A stretch of DNA of 64,000 bases from Baylisascaris procyonis (Eukaryota; Nematoda; Chromadorea; Rhabditida; Ascarididae). A program made the position numbers and the translations under genes. The DNA is taken from assembly GCA_037389465.1 (NCBI GenBank), contig JAZARR010000153.1:8388501-8452500 (forward strand). Direction: 5' to 3'. Each line of letters starts with the position of its first letter. Position 1 is the first letter of the stretch. Under the pieces are notes generated by a model. That model saw only the letters and a list, made by a program, of their open reading frames with translations. It made no database searches and was not told the DNA's origin. This document shows, piece after piece, positions 10,691 through 22,865 of the stretch.

Positions 10691-12326
10691 TTGATGGAAT
10701 ATAAACGACTATGCAAACAAACTTGCAATAACGAATGAGCTTTTTTTTTTGCATTGAACATCACAAAAGATTTTCCCGCATATGCCTCATAATTCTCATC
10801 GTTAATGTCATCGATTGAAAATGATCGATTTTTATGCGATGATAAAATTATCATAAATAATATCGTTCATTGTTGGATCTATTTGTTGTATCGTATTCCC
10901 TTCTATGGGAATACGGAAATGGAGTATTTGATGACGGATACAACAAGAATATCACATATGACATTTACATTATGAACATTAAAACTTCTATTGCATATAA
11001 TTTTCGCGAAACGTTTCGACTATAAATTCTCGCGATAATAGTCTCAACGATGCAAATAATTTGAACTATTTAATTGATCATATGAATACTACTAGAATTT
11101 AATGAATCAATTTCATAATTGATATCAGTTTTTGATAAGAATCCGTAGTTCTTTTTTTAACTCGTCAGTCACTTCTGAAATAAAATGATATTTTCAAAAA
11201 GGCGTTCATTAAGCTTCATGTCAAGCACTCATACGGGCGAATGCTTAAGGGCAGGAAGCAATTTGACGGTAAACTGATGGCAGAATCCCAACTCTGTTCG
11301 CATATTTCTCTCGCAGAATCCAATTCTTCAAGAGGGATATACAAGCCTCGATCTTCTACCATTCTATATATCTATATAATCTTCGTGGTGGAGATGCTGG
11401 CGCTCGTAAGCTCCATATGCGAATATTCACCCTCTCATTTGACATAATCTATTACTATATCATCTCCGCACCAAACCCAACCTTTTCGCATCAGTCCTAT
11501 AGAAGTCTAGCTTTATAAAACAGCCATTATACCAAAAGAAAACATTGCTGCTGATTAAAAGGCGAATTATTTCTTGCATTTAAACTCTTCCACTCGTTTT
11601 GGCTTACCATCATGGTGGAGTCCCGTCGTTTTCATAATCATCGACTTCCTCTTTCTTTTCTTTCAAAAATTCTTGATTCCTTTGCGGCACTCCTTAAGGT
11701 CCAAGGATCTATACATTGTCCTTCCATGTATTGCTTCTTTCCATCATGGAATGCGAAATAAAACGATAAAAAAGACGCAATTTATATACTCCCTGTCTCA
11801 GCAACAAGAATCCGTCTAAATAATGATCGACAAATCACCTAATTATCCTAGAAGAAATACAATGGTACTATTGCGTAAAGTTCGACCCTTTAAGGACCTC
11901 AACAATCCTACAGTCAATCGAAAGATAACACTAAGTGATATGATCAGTAACCAATCCCATATGATCAATATCACGATCAGAACAATTGACTATGTAAATG
12001 TGAAGTAAAAATAGGCACATTACCGATGAAAATGAATCAAGCCCATACCTACAGACAGAGTTACTACAACTGACTAAGCTTCTATAGGGTTACCTACTGA
12101 AGAAAATCGATATCAAAAGACCCAGCAGGTGCAGTTTCGAACGAAAGGTAAACATTGAACGCCTAATCACCAACTCTTCTATTTCGGAAAAGACTTTAAA
12201 AATCTAGTTGTTGGAAAATCCCAACCACATAATTTCCACTTAAATCAAAACACCCAACAAATAAGCAGGTCGAAAACGGCAATAACATCACACACTTGGC
12301 TGGAACAGAACAAAAGAACAAGCTGA
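10691..12326. other. Intergenic region, no gene seen
   Basis: Between the convergent SXP and NDUFB10 genes. AT-rich, with only short random open frames and no recognisable domain. It should contain the 3' ends of both transcripts. Confidence 0.5.
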
Positions 12327-14936
12327 CTAGAAGATCGAATAGCTACTCGTCTTGCCCTGTTCCTTGTCAAATTCTGGATCCTCCTTCAATTTCTTGTAGT
12401 AGGCCCAATCCTTCGACAACGGCTTGTCGCCCTCGACGGTCGCTTTGCTCAGGAAATTTTCATAAGGCGGCTCGTAGTTCTTCTTGTCCTGATAGAACAT
12501 ACCCTTCTTCCAGAACGAATAATCGAATTCACCAGCAGCTAGTTTCGCTTTGTGATCCTGCAAAGAAAAAAAACATTGATAAAAAAATAGCAGCAGAAAG
12601 TTTAGACGGACATCGTTCAAAAACATGAAGCTATGAATTTGTGGGATTCGCTTCTGCTCTCTTTTGAAGCCCACATTTTTATGGTAGTACGGAAGGGGAG
12701 GAAAGAGAGGGCAGAAAGACGGAAAGGGATGGAAGATGAATATCAACCTGCGTGAATAAGAAAGAAGAAAGAATTCTCTTCCTCTGAAATCTCGATATTA
12801 TTACCTATTCAATTTAAACCTATTCAACAAGCGTCACCTCCTGGTAAGAAGTCCAAGCAAAGTAATTACCTTGAGTGCGGCTTCACGTTCTATCATAATT
12901 TCCGGATGTCTTCTTTCCCAGATCATACGATGCTTTTGCTTCATATACGCATCACGAACATCCGCCTCTGATCCAAGCTCACCGTATTTTATGAAGAAAT
13001 TCAATTCGCTCTCCTCTAAATCCTCGATCACCTGCAATTAGCATTAGTAATTTTTAAGCAAGGCAAGCAATAATGAAGACCAATTTGATTAAGGAAAGAT
13101 GCACAACAATTCAATCGCTAAATCAAAAGAAATGAAAAACTGAGTTTTCTTTCACTATCACACAAAGAAATAGAGAAATAGTTCCAACTATAAAACAGAA
13201 TATAACATTAATATGTTGTTTACGTAATTGAGAGAGGAAAAAACCTACTTGTGCGCAAGGCGAAAAATTTGGGTTGTTGAAATTGATGCAACGTTCAACT
13301 CGACCTCGAAGAATCTGAAGTATATAACCGTCGACCATTCTGAAAATAAGCGAGAATATACTTGAGTTCATATCTAACGTAACATTACTTAACTCCCAAT
13401 AAAAAATGAGCACGGCAAAAAATGCGACAAAATAATGAGGCAAAAGCACCCCAGTTTCCTTCCAATATCCGTGACATTATGCACGCCTTTTCCTCAAAGC
13501 AGTCAAATAAACCATTATCCTTATCGTGTTTCCAATAATCCTGAATAAAAGGATCATCCTACCTCTATTAGAAAGGCATTAACAACTCACTATGGCGTAA
13601 GATAATGGGAGATGGATTTAATCTGGTCGAAATTGTCGTTGCAAATAAGCTTGAGTTATCACTAAAGAATGCAGGTTAAAATGTGATCAAATCCCTTATC
13701 ATGATGCCGATTTAAACCAGGCTTATATCTATGGAATTTTATATTACAAAAAGCCGAACTCGACAGGATGATTGAGAAAATTAAAGCAAAAGAATTTCAT
13801 CAGATAACCGAGAGAGAGAAAAAAGAACTTGTCCAGTCGAAACTGTTCATTAGCTTCATAATAACAGCCCTTATCGTTTACGCCACATTCGTCAATTTCC
13901 GGTACGCGATTCAACTTCCTGTGATAGTACGGTAGACGATATCGGTCGTGTAACGGTTCGACAATCTTTTCTATAAATATCTAATCGATATCACCATCTA
14001 TATTGATTAGCAAATAGAATGATAACAAATCATTACACTGATCAACTTTTAGTGCATAGGTTCCTTCATCTACTACAGTATAGGTTCCTTCATCTGCCAC
14101 AATTAAGCGATGCAGTTTACCTCTATACAGCGCAATTATTCGTATTCCAACGCCGACCTCAACACTATAAAACAAGATGAATTATATTCCATACAAAATG
14201 AGTGGATATGAGATCTTCTACGCCTGAAGTGAATTATCTTCATTCCAACTGCTTGAAAGAAATAGGAGAAGGTTCTACTCAGACAATGTAAACCTTTAGA
14301 AGGGTCATTTCCAATAAACTCACTCACCTCTGAACCATGTGGCCGGAAAATCGAACGCTCTATTCGCATAATACTTCAACCTTGGATAGTAGGTTCCTTG
14401 ACTGTCAAGATCACGAATCTAGAAGAAACTAAGGCAATCACCCGAGAGAAGCGAACAAAAATGGCATGTCAAGGTAAGCTTTCATACTGACAACCGCATA
14501 AATGGTGGCATTCATGATCGCATAAAGATGGTGGTGAATTGAAAAAGGCAATCGTGACAGCATCGTAAATGTAGGAAATGCATGCGTATATCCGCCCTCT
14601 CTCCTTCTCCAGCAAGAAAAATAACAACTAAAGGCTTTCAACTTAACTTAAATAGCTTTCAAAATTTATGAAAGCAAAAAATTGCGTACTTTTGCTCTTT
14701 CTTTTCCCTTCCTCACCACCACCCCCCTTTCCCTCCCACCACCCTCCCATTCCCTCGTGAAAATCTTATGCTGGCTATATCGTTGTTAGTGAGTAGGGGC
14801 AATAGCAACAAAAAAGTCTTTAAAAAGATCAAAACAACGAAAGAAGAACCTGCCAATAAGCCTCCCATTCCTTACGGTCTTGAGCACGCCGTATCTGCTG
14901 TGGTGTGAGGCCCTCAGTGTTGACCTCTTCCGGCAT
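12327..14936 (-). CDS. NDUFB10: NADH dehydrogenase [ubiquinone] 1 beta subcomplex subunit 10 (complex I, PDSW subunit)
   Basis: Six exons on the minus strand: 14850-14936, 14328-14418, 13829-13970, 13249-13339, 12870-13031 and 12327-12557. They join in phase to give 267 residues starting MPEEVNTEGLTPQQIRRAQD. The exon 2-3 segment RDLDSQGTYYPRL, then WFREKIVEPLHDRYRLPYYH, RVPEIDECGVNDKGCYYEAN and EQFRLDKMVDGYILQILR fits NDUFB10, including the Cys residues that sit in CHCH-like pairs in this family (DEC...GC...RC...PC). The subunit is an accessory protein of the membrane arm of mitochondrial complex I on the intermembrane-space side. The nematode form is longer than the mammalian one (about 172 residues). 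The extra C-terminal part here runs from DHKAKLAAGEF to EQGKTSSYSIF. Intron donors are GTTCTT, GTGAGT, GTTCTT, GTAGGT and GTAATT. Copy B of the tRNA-like repeat begins about 100 bases upstream of the start codon. Confidence 0.9.
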
Positions 14937-15036
14937 TCCTCTACCTCAATATAACCATAATTGCAATCGTTATCAACATTTCAAACAAACACAATATACA
15001 ACTGCAACGTTAACAAACAGCCTTTTCACCTAAATC

Positions 15037-16210
15037 TCCTACACCTTCATACATACGGCAACCCACTTCAATAACACTCTGAAGCCGGGTTTGCAGACAG
15101 CTGCTCGTGCAAATACGTTCGTACTCTACCATTACAATGAACATAATGCATTATTCATCGTATATTTCAATTCGCTTCATTTGATGATCTCTTACAGCTT
15201 TTTATTTTTATCTCAACGTTCTTCCATAGTTGACAATTATGTCGAACAGAAGCAATATGAAAAAAATATATATTTAACTATTTAAATACATTGCAAATAA
15301 AGCGGGAAAAGCGAACGCATGCATTCCTCTAATTCATCTCCTTTTCTCATCTCAAACTCTATTCTCCCTTCATTGTCTAACTTATTCGAGAGAGAAAAAA
15401 AAGCAAAGTTCCGTGCATCGAAAATCGAAAATATTTGATGCAATAAATCTCCAAACTAAAAATATTATAATCTCTAATGCGTCATAAACATCAATCATCA
15501 TTGAAAAACACAAAATCCAGAGCTTTTTTTTGCGAAACATTTGATAAGCGTTATCATTTGAGCTTAAGTCAACTGATAAAATTTTGGGACAAAATATAGC
15601 TATATTTAGATTTATGCTTAATTCCTTGAAAAAATTCTAATATGTACCAATATCACGTAACAGTTCTTACATTTCATAAAGCCAAGCATAATGCTGAGCA
15701 TAGTATAATGCTACATAGCATAGTCAATATGCTGAGCATAGTATCCGCCAACCTTCACAAAAGAATACTAAATGAACAAAAACAGCTTCATGTTTAGTTT
15801 TAGCTATTTTATATATATAAACACATCCTTCAAATTTTAGCTATTCACCTGCGCAAACTCTCATTTGGTGAGAGTGGCAGCATGGCATAATGGGTAAGGC
15901 GTCGGCTCTCAGTGAGAAGGACGGATGTTCGACCCCCGGCTGCGTCCGGGAGTTTTCTAAGATTTGTGCCTTTCAGAGCTCGATTTCCAATCTCAGTCCA
16001 AAGCGTGCCTGTCTAGTCATGGAGAGTATAGTTCACTCAAAGATCATTGAAACTGCTATGAGGTATGTGGGCTAAAGTAGCTAAATGAATAGAATGAACT
16101 GGGTAGTCTTGAATTAAATTGAGTCTATAAAATAATACATAGTTTCGACCTCTGCCTTGTTCAGGAGAAGCTTTGCCTCCTCCTCTCCCCTTGCCTTTGT
16201 ACCACACATA
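15037..16210 (+). mobile_element. Copy B of the repeat with a tRNA-like pol III promoter
   Basis: Matches copy A (780-1955) in the same orientation. The A-box-like motif is at 15883-15894 and the B box at 15927-15935. The stretch 15387 to about 15935 corresponds base for base, by eye, to 1141 to about 1690. The outer parts differ: 15041-15380 has several substitutions and an insertion or deletion relative to copy A, and 15942-16165 has scattered changes. It sits directly upstream of NDUFB10, so it may contribute to or interfere with that gene's 5' region. Confidence 0.6.
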
Positions 16211-16390
16211 AAAGCGATGACAGGTTTCGCCCCACCCCCTGTGCAACATTCATTCAGTTTATTACATAATTTCTCTTTTTCATTTAGATAATTTTATCGA
16301 TTAGTTTTCATTGTTGAGGACATATTTCAGTGATCGAAATTTTATTCATATCTTTTTTAAAAAAATATGAGATAAAATTCATTGCTGAGA

Positions 16391-19300
16391 TTATTTGCTT
16401 TTCTCAGCAGACGACTGCTTATGATCAGGTTCGGGCACATACTCTTCGGAAATCGTTCTCCTTGGTGTCGCAAATCCTCCGGAGAAAAATGAAAATTCTT
16501 CAATGAATCCACCTCCCGCAAGACTCTAAAAATAAACTTATTCAAACAAAGAAAAAAAAAATATTTGATATCGTTATCGATAAATTATTAATAAATTATT
16601 CTGAATCGAAATTGTCAAATTTTTTTCCCCGAGGGAATTTTGAATTCTTTTACAGCTTGAAATCTGAAAAATTTGAAAATATTTCTATATGATAACGAAA
16701 TCATAAAAATACTTTCAATTCCATGCATTTTAATAGCTTGATAGATAACGTTTAGAGGAGGAATCATTAAAAGATAATATCACTATTACAGTATGGGAAG
16801 AAATAGAAATACAGGTTATTATGTTACGCACTCTTAACAAAACTATGACATTTTTAACCTTCGGGAAATGTTTCATTAATTGTTGGAAATTTTTTTTTTC
16901 AATTTTTCGCTTCTGCATTTACAATTCAGGAATAAATATCCCTTCCAAAATGTAAAATAAAATTGGAAATAAAAAACGCAAACGTAAACTTATTAATGAA
17001 TATAAAACAAAGATTTATATTATAATGAAAATAACACAAAAAAATGTTTTCAAATAATATGAAATGCTCCGCTATCGAAAATTTTCGCTAATGCTGATTG
17101 CAATCTATGCTCATGTTGATATCACCTTCGACATTAATTGTTAAGTTTTATCAATGGAGCAAATTAAAACTTACGGAAGATTTGTTGAGTTTATTCGGCG
17201 GGATTATTGGTGATTCGCTTGGTGAACGTGCGGGAGCTAATGGGTTGATCTTGGGAGCTGAAATTTGCGTTTGATTTATAAGCGATACTTTATACATCAT
17301 ATTTCCCGATGAAAAGCTTTGGGCTTTTGTTTTCAGCATTGCTCAAGGAAAGATTCATATCGGTATTTCTTGATTTATCTGAAGGGAAAAAGAGTACCTA
17401 ATATATGAATTTCCATAAGGAGGGGGTGGTAGTCGAGAGCACGCCTTCGGTCGAGAGGGGGCTTTTTTCTGAACGCGGATATTCGGATAAGGAAGTGATT
17501 CGGATTTTTCCTTTGTTGCTGATCTTCAGAGAATAGTGTGGTTTTTTAGCCTCACAATCAGAGTTCATCGTGTATAGATGTTGTACGCTAAGATAACGGA
17601 GTAAAGTCGACTTACACTCAGCAACTTTCGGTGATGCTGGCTTCTGAAGCGGAGGTGCTGCTTGGGGTGTACTGTTCGACATAGAGACCGGTGATGCAGC
17701 TTGTACTTTTGGTGGAGGTTGGACCTGTGGAATTGCAGCAGGCACCGATGGGGGTGTGCTGGGAACATTTACCACATTCCTCACAATAGTATTAACTTGT
17801 GGCGCGACGACATCTGCAAAACATGTCAACAATTCGGTTGGTAATTAATAATGCATCACCATTATCGTCAAATCACCTATTTCCTTTGTGAATTTATCTG
17901 TCCATACGTCTCTTCGTTGGCCGACCGATAAGGGAAATTCTTATTCAAACTCATTTGCACATATTTAGCTAAAACCAATCCGAAGATCTTTTCAATTAGT
18001 TGTTCTGCCAACCAACTTTTTAGGCAAAATTATAGTTTTTTTTTTGTTTACTTGCTTTTTCTCAGAATAGCAAAGATTATTGGAGAAGCATAAACCATCA
18101 GAACAATAGTTATTTGTTGGAGCTCTTCACGTATCGATGGAAATGGTACTTACCACAATGTCGTGGTGGTGAAATAGAAGGAGCAGAAAGAGGCTATAAA
18201 TAGGCATTCATTATATAAAGTTATTTAATATTTAATCATTTAAGTTAATTTTGTTACAAATATTTCTGAGGAACTTTTAATTTTATTCTTATTTTTTTAA
18301 AAAGTTCTACGACATATTACAACATTGTATCATCAAACAAACATAAGCAAGAAGAAATTTCAGTAAAGAGTTATATTCTCAAGCAATATTTGAATGGAGT
18401 ATGTCGTTTAACGCTTCAATTGCTAATATTTGGAAGCAGTGCGTTGTAGTGAAGTGATGTTCGTTGCATTGTATGATGCATAAATCCGCCTGTTTGTCTA
18501 TCAATTCCAACTTGCTAACAAATCGCGACAATTGGCGGGATATAATCTACATCACACGACGATTTTTCTAGTTTTTCATCGATTTAGTGTATTCATTCTT
18601 TTTGAAATGATTAAAGACAAGCAGAAATGCTACGAAATTTGCAGATGCAAAAAATTTTACTAGAAATCAGGTTAAGTTGAAAGATTGAAGAGTGTCAGAT
18701 GAAAAGAGGAAGCTAAATTTTTAGGCTAAGTTTTCTATGAATGACTAAATTCCATCGTAATTTTTGGCAACTTGGTGGATTTGACGAATCGAGTGAACTG
18801 GATGTTATTTTGTGGTCATTTTTTGCTAAGATTTGGTTCGATAATTTCAATGAAAAATACGTATATTGCATTAATTTTTCTGACTTCATTTTCCATAAGC
18901 ATTTTAATGAAATTTTTTTTCCCTACAAAACTATTAATAATATATCCATATTTATTAAATAAAATGTTGCGATTCGATTTTTTTTTTTTCAGTTGACTTG
19001 AAATATTTCTCGACCGACGATGAAACAATTCGGCACTTTCTCAAAATAGCAATCGAAAACGAGAGAGAGAACAAAAATTTTGTAACCATTTCAACATCGG
19101 TTTCATCTGTGTACGATCCTTCTAATATTGTGGTGAATGACGCTGAAAAATATTCCATCTCTATCATAGATAACAAGAAAATTTTTGGCCAGCACAGTCT
19201 AGGATAAGATCGGCATAAAATCCATCGACTCATTTGAAATTTGCTAAAATTTATTTGTATACCATTTGTGATAAGCTTATGAAGAGATACTTCACATAAG

Positions 19301-21394
19301 AGAATATGCACACGATGGTACTTATACGGCGGCAGTTACAAATAGAACAGCTGTAATAATTGACCTTTAGTGGTTGACTGCACAGTAGGTGACTTTGGCG
19401 ACGTTGGCGGTGTTTTTGGTGAAACATTTAATACCGGCGTAGGTGGCGTACGTTTGGGAGGGATGGTTGATGCAGGTTGGCTCGCTTTAGCAGTAGCCAC
19501 AGCGTTCAATACCGGTGGAGGTGGTGCAGGTTTAGGTGAAGTAGTTAATGCAGGTTGGCTGGCTTTAACAGTAGCCACAGCATTCAATACCGGTGGTGTA
19601 GGTTTAGGTGGAGTAGTTAAGGCAGGTTGGCTTGCTTTAACAGTAGCCACAGCATTCAATACCGGTGGTGTAGGTTTAGGTGGAGTGGTTAATGCAGGTT
19701 GGCTTGCTTTAACAGTAGCCACAGCATTCAATACCGGTGGTGTAGGTTTAGGTGGAGTGGTTAATGCAGGTTGGCTTGCTTTAGCAGTAGCGGCCATAGG
19801 CGCCGGAGGTGGAGTTGGCATTGACACACTTGGCTGCGCACGTGAAACCACCGTTGGTGCAACAGGAGCCACTTGAGGTAACTGTGAAATGAGAGGCATC
19901 ACAGGAGGTCGAAGTATTGGAGGCGGTGCAACATTACTGACTGCAGTTGGTGCATTTAGTGAAGGTTGCGGTTGAGATTGAACCACTGATGGAGATTTGC
20001 TCATTGCCACATTTGTGGTTGATTTACACGATGATCTGACGCCTAAAAATGTTGTCAATGATAGTTTCCCTTGCGTTATTTGTGTTTTCGATCTCAGTTA
20101 GTTAATGATCAGGTGGAATATGCGGTTTGAACTATGATAGAACCACTCTTAGAGAGGCATCAATATTTCTAACTAATTGCCTACTTTATTATTGATTTTT
20201 TTTTTGTTGAGAATAAACGAAAGCTTAAGCTTAATTGAAATATTCCTATAAAGTTTCACCATATTCGAAAATGTACATTCATTTTAAAATATGTAAAAAA
20301 AAACTTTGTTATTGTTTTTTAAAAAATGAAATAAATATTAGCATATATATCGATAGATTCTCAATAACAACAAGATTTTTTTTTCGATTAATTTAAAAAA
20401 AAACATTGAAATTGATGATTTAAAAACTTATTTTTCAGGCCGTTTAATCTAATGTTAGATAGATATAAAGATTAACTAGTGCATAGATTTGATGATTTTT
20501 ATGCTTATCAGACTGAAAGAAAAAAAAAACGATCTTTGAATCAAAAAATGGCATTTTCAATTTTAAACAAAATGAAAAAAGGCTAATATTTTATGCTTAG
20601 TACTGTGTTTTACTTACTTGATTGATCCACCGGTGGCATAGTAGGCTGTAAGAGTAATATATTTACAATTTTTAAAGAAAACTTATTCCTGAGGTATTAA
20701 ATGTGATCCGTAACAATTAGTTCTTGCCTTCGGATTAAATTTGCATATTCAAAAAAAAAACTTTATAACACGGTAAATTTGTTTACGAAAAATGGAATGA
20801 CGTATGAGTCATTTGCATTTCAATCTAATAGACCAGCCGCCTACCACAATTATCTAAACTCACTGCTGCAATACGTAATAATGAATGTTTATCTATGCAT
20901 TTGATCGATTGTACGATTCTCAAGCAATACAATAGCTTTTTGTTTTGTATAGGACCCCCTTGTGGATATATAATGGGCAAAAGAGCCATCACATTGCATC
21001 AAGATACGGTTCCTAAATTCTATCAGCAAAGATCATTTTTCTCGGAGCGCATGCGAGTGTAGGGACAAATTTCAACTTGATCTATGTTGGCACTATGCTA
21101 AGTCTCCAGTGCTGTAAATTCCACCTATCGTTTTATTGGCAAAGTATTTCTAGACGGTCATTTTTGAGAGTTGGAGAGACATTTAGACATGCCCACATAT
21201 TCAAATATAAAACATTCGAATGTTGGATGTCACATAAAAATGGATATCCTTTCGAAATGGATAAAAAATGGGAGATAAATGATCAGAGAAAGCATATAAC
21301 AGAAAAAAAATATAAAGAACAGAAGAAAAAAAATCTACCAGCTCGACATCAGTTTCATCGCTATATAATCCGTCTGCCATTATATTTGACAACG
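16391..21394 (-). CDS. Proline-rich protein built from a duplicated three-exon module (5' end not found)
   Basis: Minus-strand exons that join in phase: 21339-21394, 20618-20645, 19365-20042, 19087-19142, 18154-18193, 17616-17813, 17175-17257 and 16391-16525 (stop). Together they give about 423 residues from the first recognised exon. The order is a 56-base exon (LSNIMADGLYSDETDVEL), a short exon (PTMPPVDQS) and a large Pro/Ala/Thr/Val-rich exon with 24-residue repeats. The same three-part order then recurs: a 56-base exon (SFTTILEGSYTDETDVEM), a short exon (PLSAPSISPPRHC) and a Pro-rich exon (VNVPSTPPSVPAAIPQVQPP). The C-terminus is SLAGGGFIEEFSFFSGGFAT, then PRRTISEEYVPEPDHKQ. No known domain is recognised. 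The low-complexity Pro-rich body suggests an extended linker or scaffold, or a secreted structural protein. Upstream of 21394 an exon ending in phase 1 is required. A hydrophobic open stretch at 21570-21678 (TFAWLALISLCIIYISCSSA) could be a signal peptide but has no in-frame ATG. Confidence 0.6.
19480..19795 (-). repeat. 72-bp coding minisatellite in the Pro-rich gene
   Basis: About four units of 72 bases coding for KASQPALTTPPKPTPPVLNA plus VATV (24 residues). The word CAGCATTCAATACCGG recurs at 19578, 19650 and 19722, exactly 72 bases apart. The inner units are nearly identical and the outer ones diverge, the usual picture of a growing minisatellite. Confidence 0.85.
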
Positions 21395-22865
21395 CTGAAA
21401 CAACTTTTAGTAATTACGCATTATGCTCTCGTTCGCTTATTCAAGTAAAGTTGTTTCCTTCTTAAGCTACAAATTTTTTAGTAAATATCCGACGATAATA
21501 GCAAAAAATACTCCAATGATTTGAATTTAGAAAGATGTCTTTTGTCCAATATTTTCATGACACTCAAACGATCCCTGCCATGAAAAATTTTATTCTTCCC
21601 GTTGAGCCATGCTGATGAACAACTGATATATATGATGCATAGAGAGATCAATGCTAACCAAGCAAATGTTTTTCGCACTCACCTCGAAATATGCGACCTC
21701 GTCAGCAAGATTCGAGATACGACCGAACTTGTACGTCTAGAAAAACAACAGTATATCAAGATCATCGCTTATTTACATTACTACAAAAATTTGAATGAAC
21801 TAAATTATATCAAATCGTCATAATGTTTCCATATATTTACGTTTATTCATTATTTTAGCAACAAAAAAACATTATTTCCTTTGCTAATTTTCCGCACACA
21901 GCATAATACTAGTATCATAATAATTTACATATTCATAGATGTGGAAAGGAAAATTTCATAATTGCTGGAAAATATTTTATCCTTGTTAATTGTTAAAGTT
22001 ATTGTTGCGATGAACGACGGGGCAGCGACTCCATTTGCACGCATCGACTTCAGTGATATCTGCTCTTCGCTGCCCTATCATATCGCGCAATTTCTCTGTG
22101 GCTGCGTGTTTCAACTCCATTTGCCATTGTGTACGTTTTGCTCCCTTATTCTGAAGGTTTTCTGTCTCCTTAAGTTGTCTTCCCTCGGGAAACCGTCCTA
22201 TTCTGTGCACGACAGTGACGTGACGCTTATCAAAATGACCTAAGATTGATAGCACTAGTGAGTCGTTCCCATAGTTCGGAAGCATACGGAAGGCACATTA
22301 ATTCGGACACCTGTCTTCTTACCCCCTTCACACCTACCCCTCCTCCATCAGCAGGACCATGAAAATTAAGACATCCTCTATTCAAATCCTTCTCAAGATT
22401 GACCAGTTAGTACTGTTGAAGAAGTATGGAAACGTTTCGGTATCGGAAATATTGCAGTCGCCAAGATACACATCTGTAGCCGAATGTAGCGCTTATTATC
22501 GTCACCGTCATTCTTTAAAATTTCCTTCAGGAGTTGAGCAGTATTTCTCAGCTTTCTTGTTTGACTCTTATGGTCAGGTTTGTAATTGTCGCTTTTTGAG
22601 ATTCGAAAATTAATTTCAAAATAGCAGTTGAATAAAAAGCAAAAAGATTGCAATAAGAAAGTGGATTCTCTCAATTCCCTTCATTTCGAGATGCTTTCAT
22701 CGCTTCCTTTTTTTCCAACATAACTGTTGAGTTGAACTTCTCGATCTAGCCTCTGTACTAGCTTGCAACAGCAGCCGATTGTTTGTCCACTCAGTAACGC
22801 ATCATCAAACCAGTTATCCCAATCGTCTATATAATGCATCCCAACAATTGGTCATCATCGACAAC
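21395..22865. other. Spacer with unresolved exon candidates
   Basis: It should hold the 5' part of the leftward Pro-rich gene. Two candidates on the minus strand: a 54-base stretch at about 21683-21736 with good borders (TTTTTCTAG acceptor, GAG/GTGAGT donor) reading YKFGRISNLADEVAYFE, and an open frame at 21986-22285 starting MLPNYGNDSLVLSILGHFDK that lacks a good donor. Neither joins in phase to the 21394 exon, so I leave them unassigned. Confidence 0.3.

Noticed and set aside
9600..10854. Several long open frames on both strands across the SXP tail (for example a Cys-rich GGFPFCP repeat frame)
   Set aside because: The 36-base repeat has no stops in any frame. Only the + frame continues from the DUF148 exons with splice and phase support.
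12296..12628. 110-codon plus-strand frame rich in Ser/Arg/Pro
   Set aside because: It is antisense to the last exon of NDUFB10, which has clear homology and splice borders.
19370..19876. Gly/Val-rich plus-strand frame of 168 codons
   Set aside because: It is antisense to the Pro-rich 24-residue repeats; the minus strand joins in phase with flanking exons.
21480..21678. Minus-strand signal-peptide-like start for the Pro-rich gene
   Set aside because: The apparent first codon is GTG within a strong GTGAGT donor, with an in-frame stop just upstream and no ATG. Kept only as a possibility in the gene entry.
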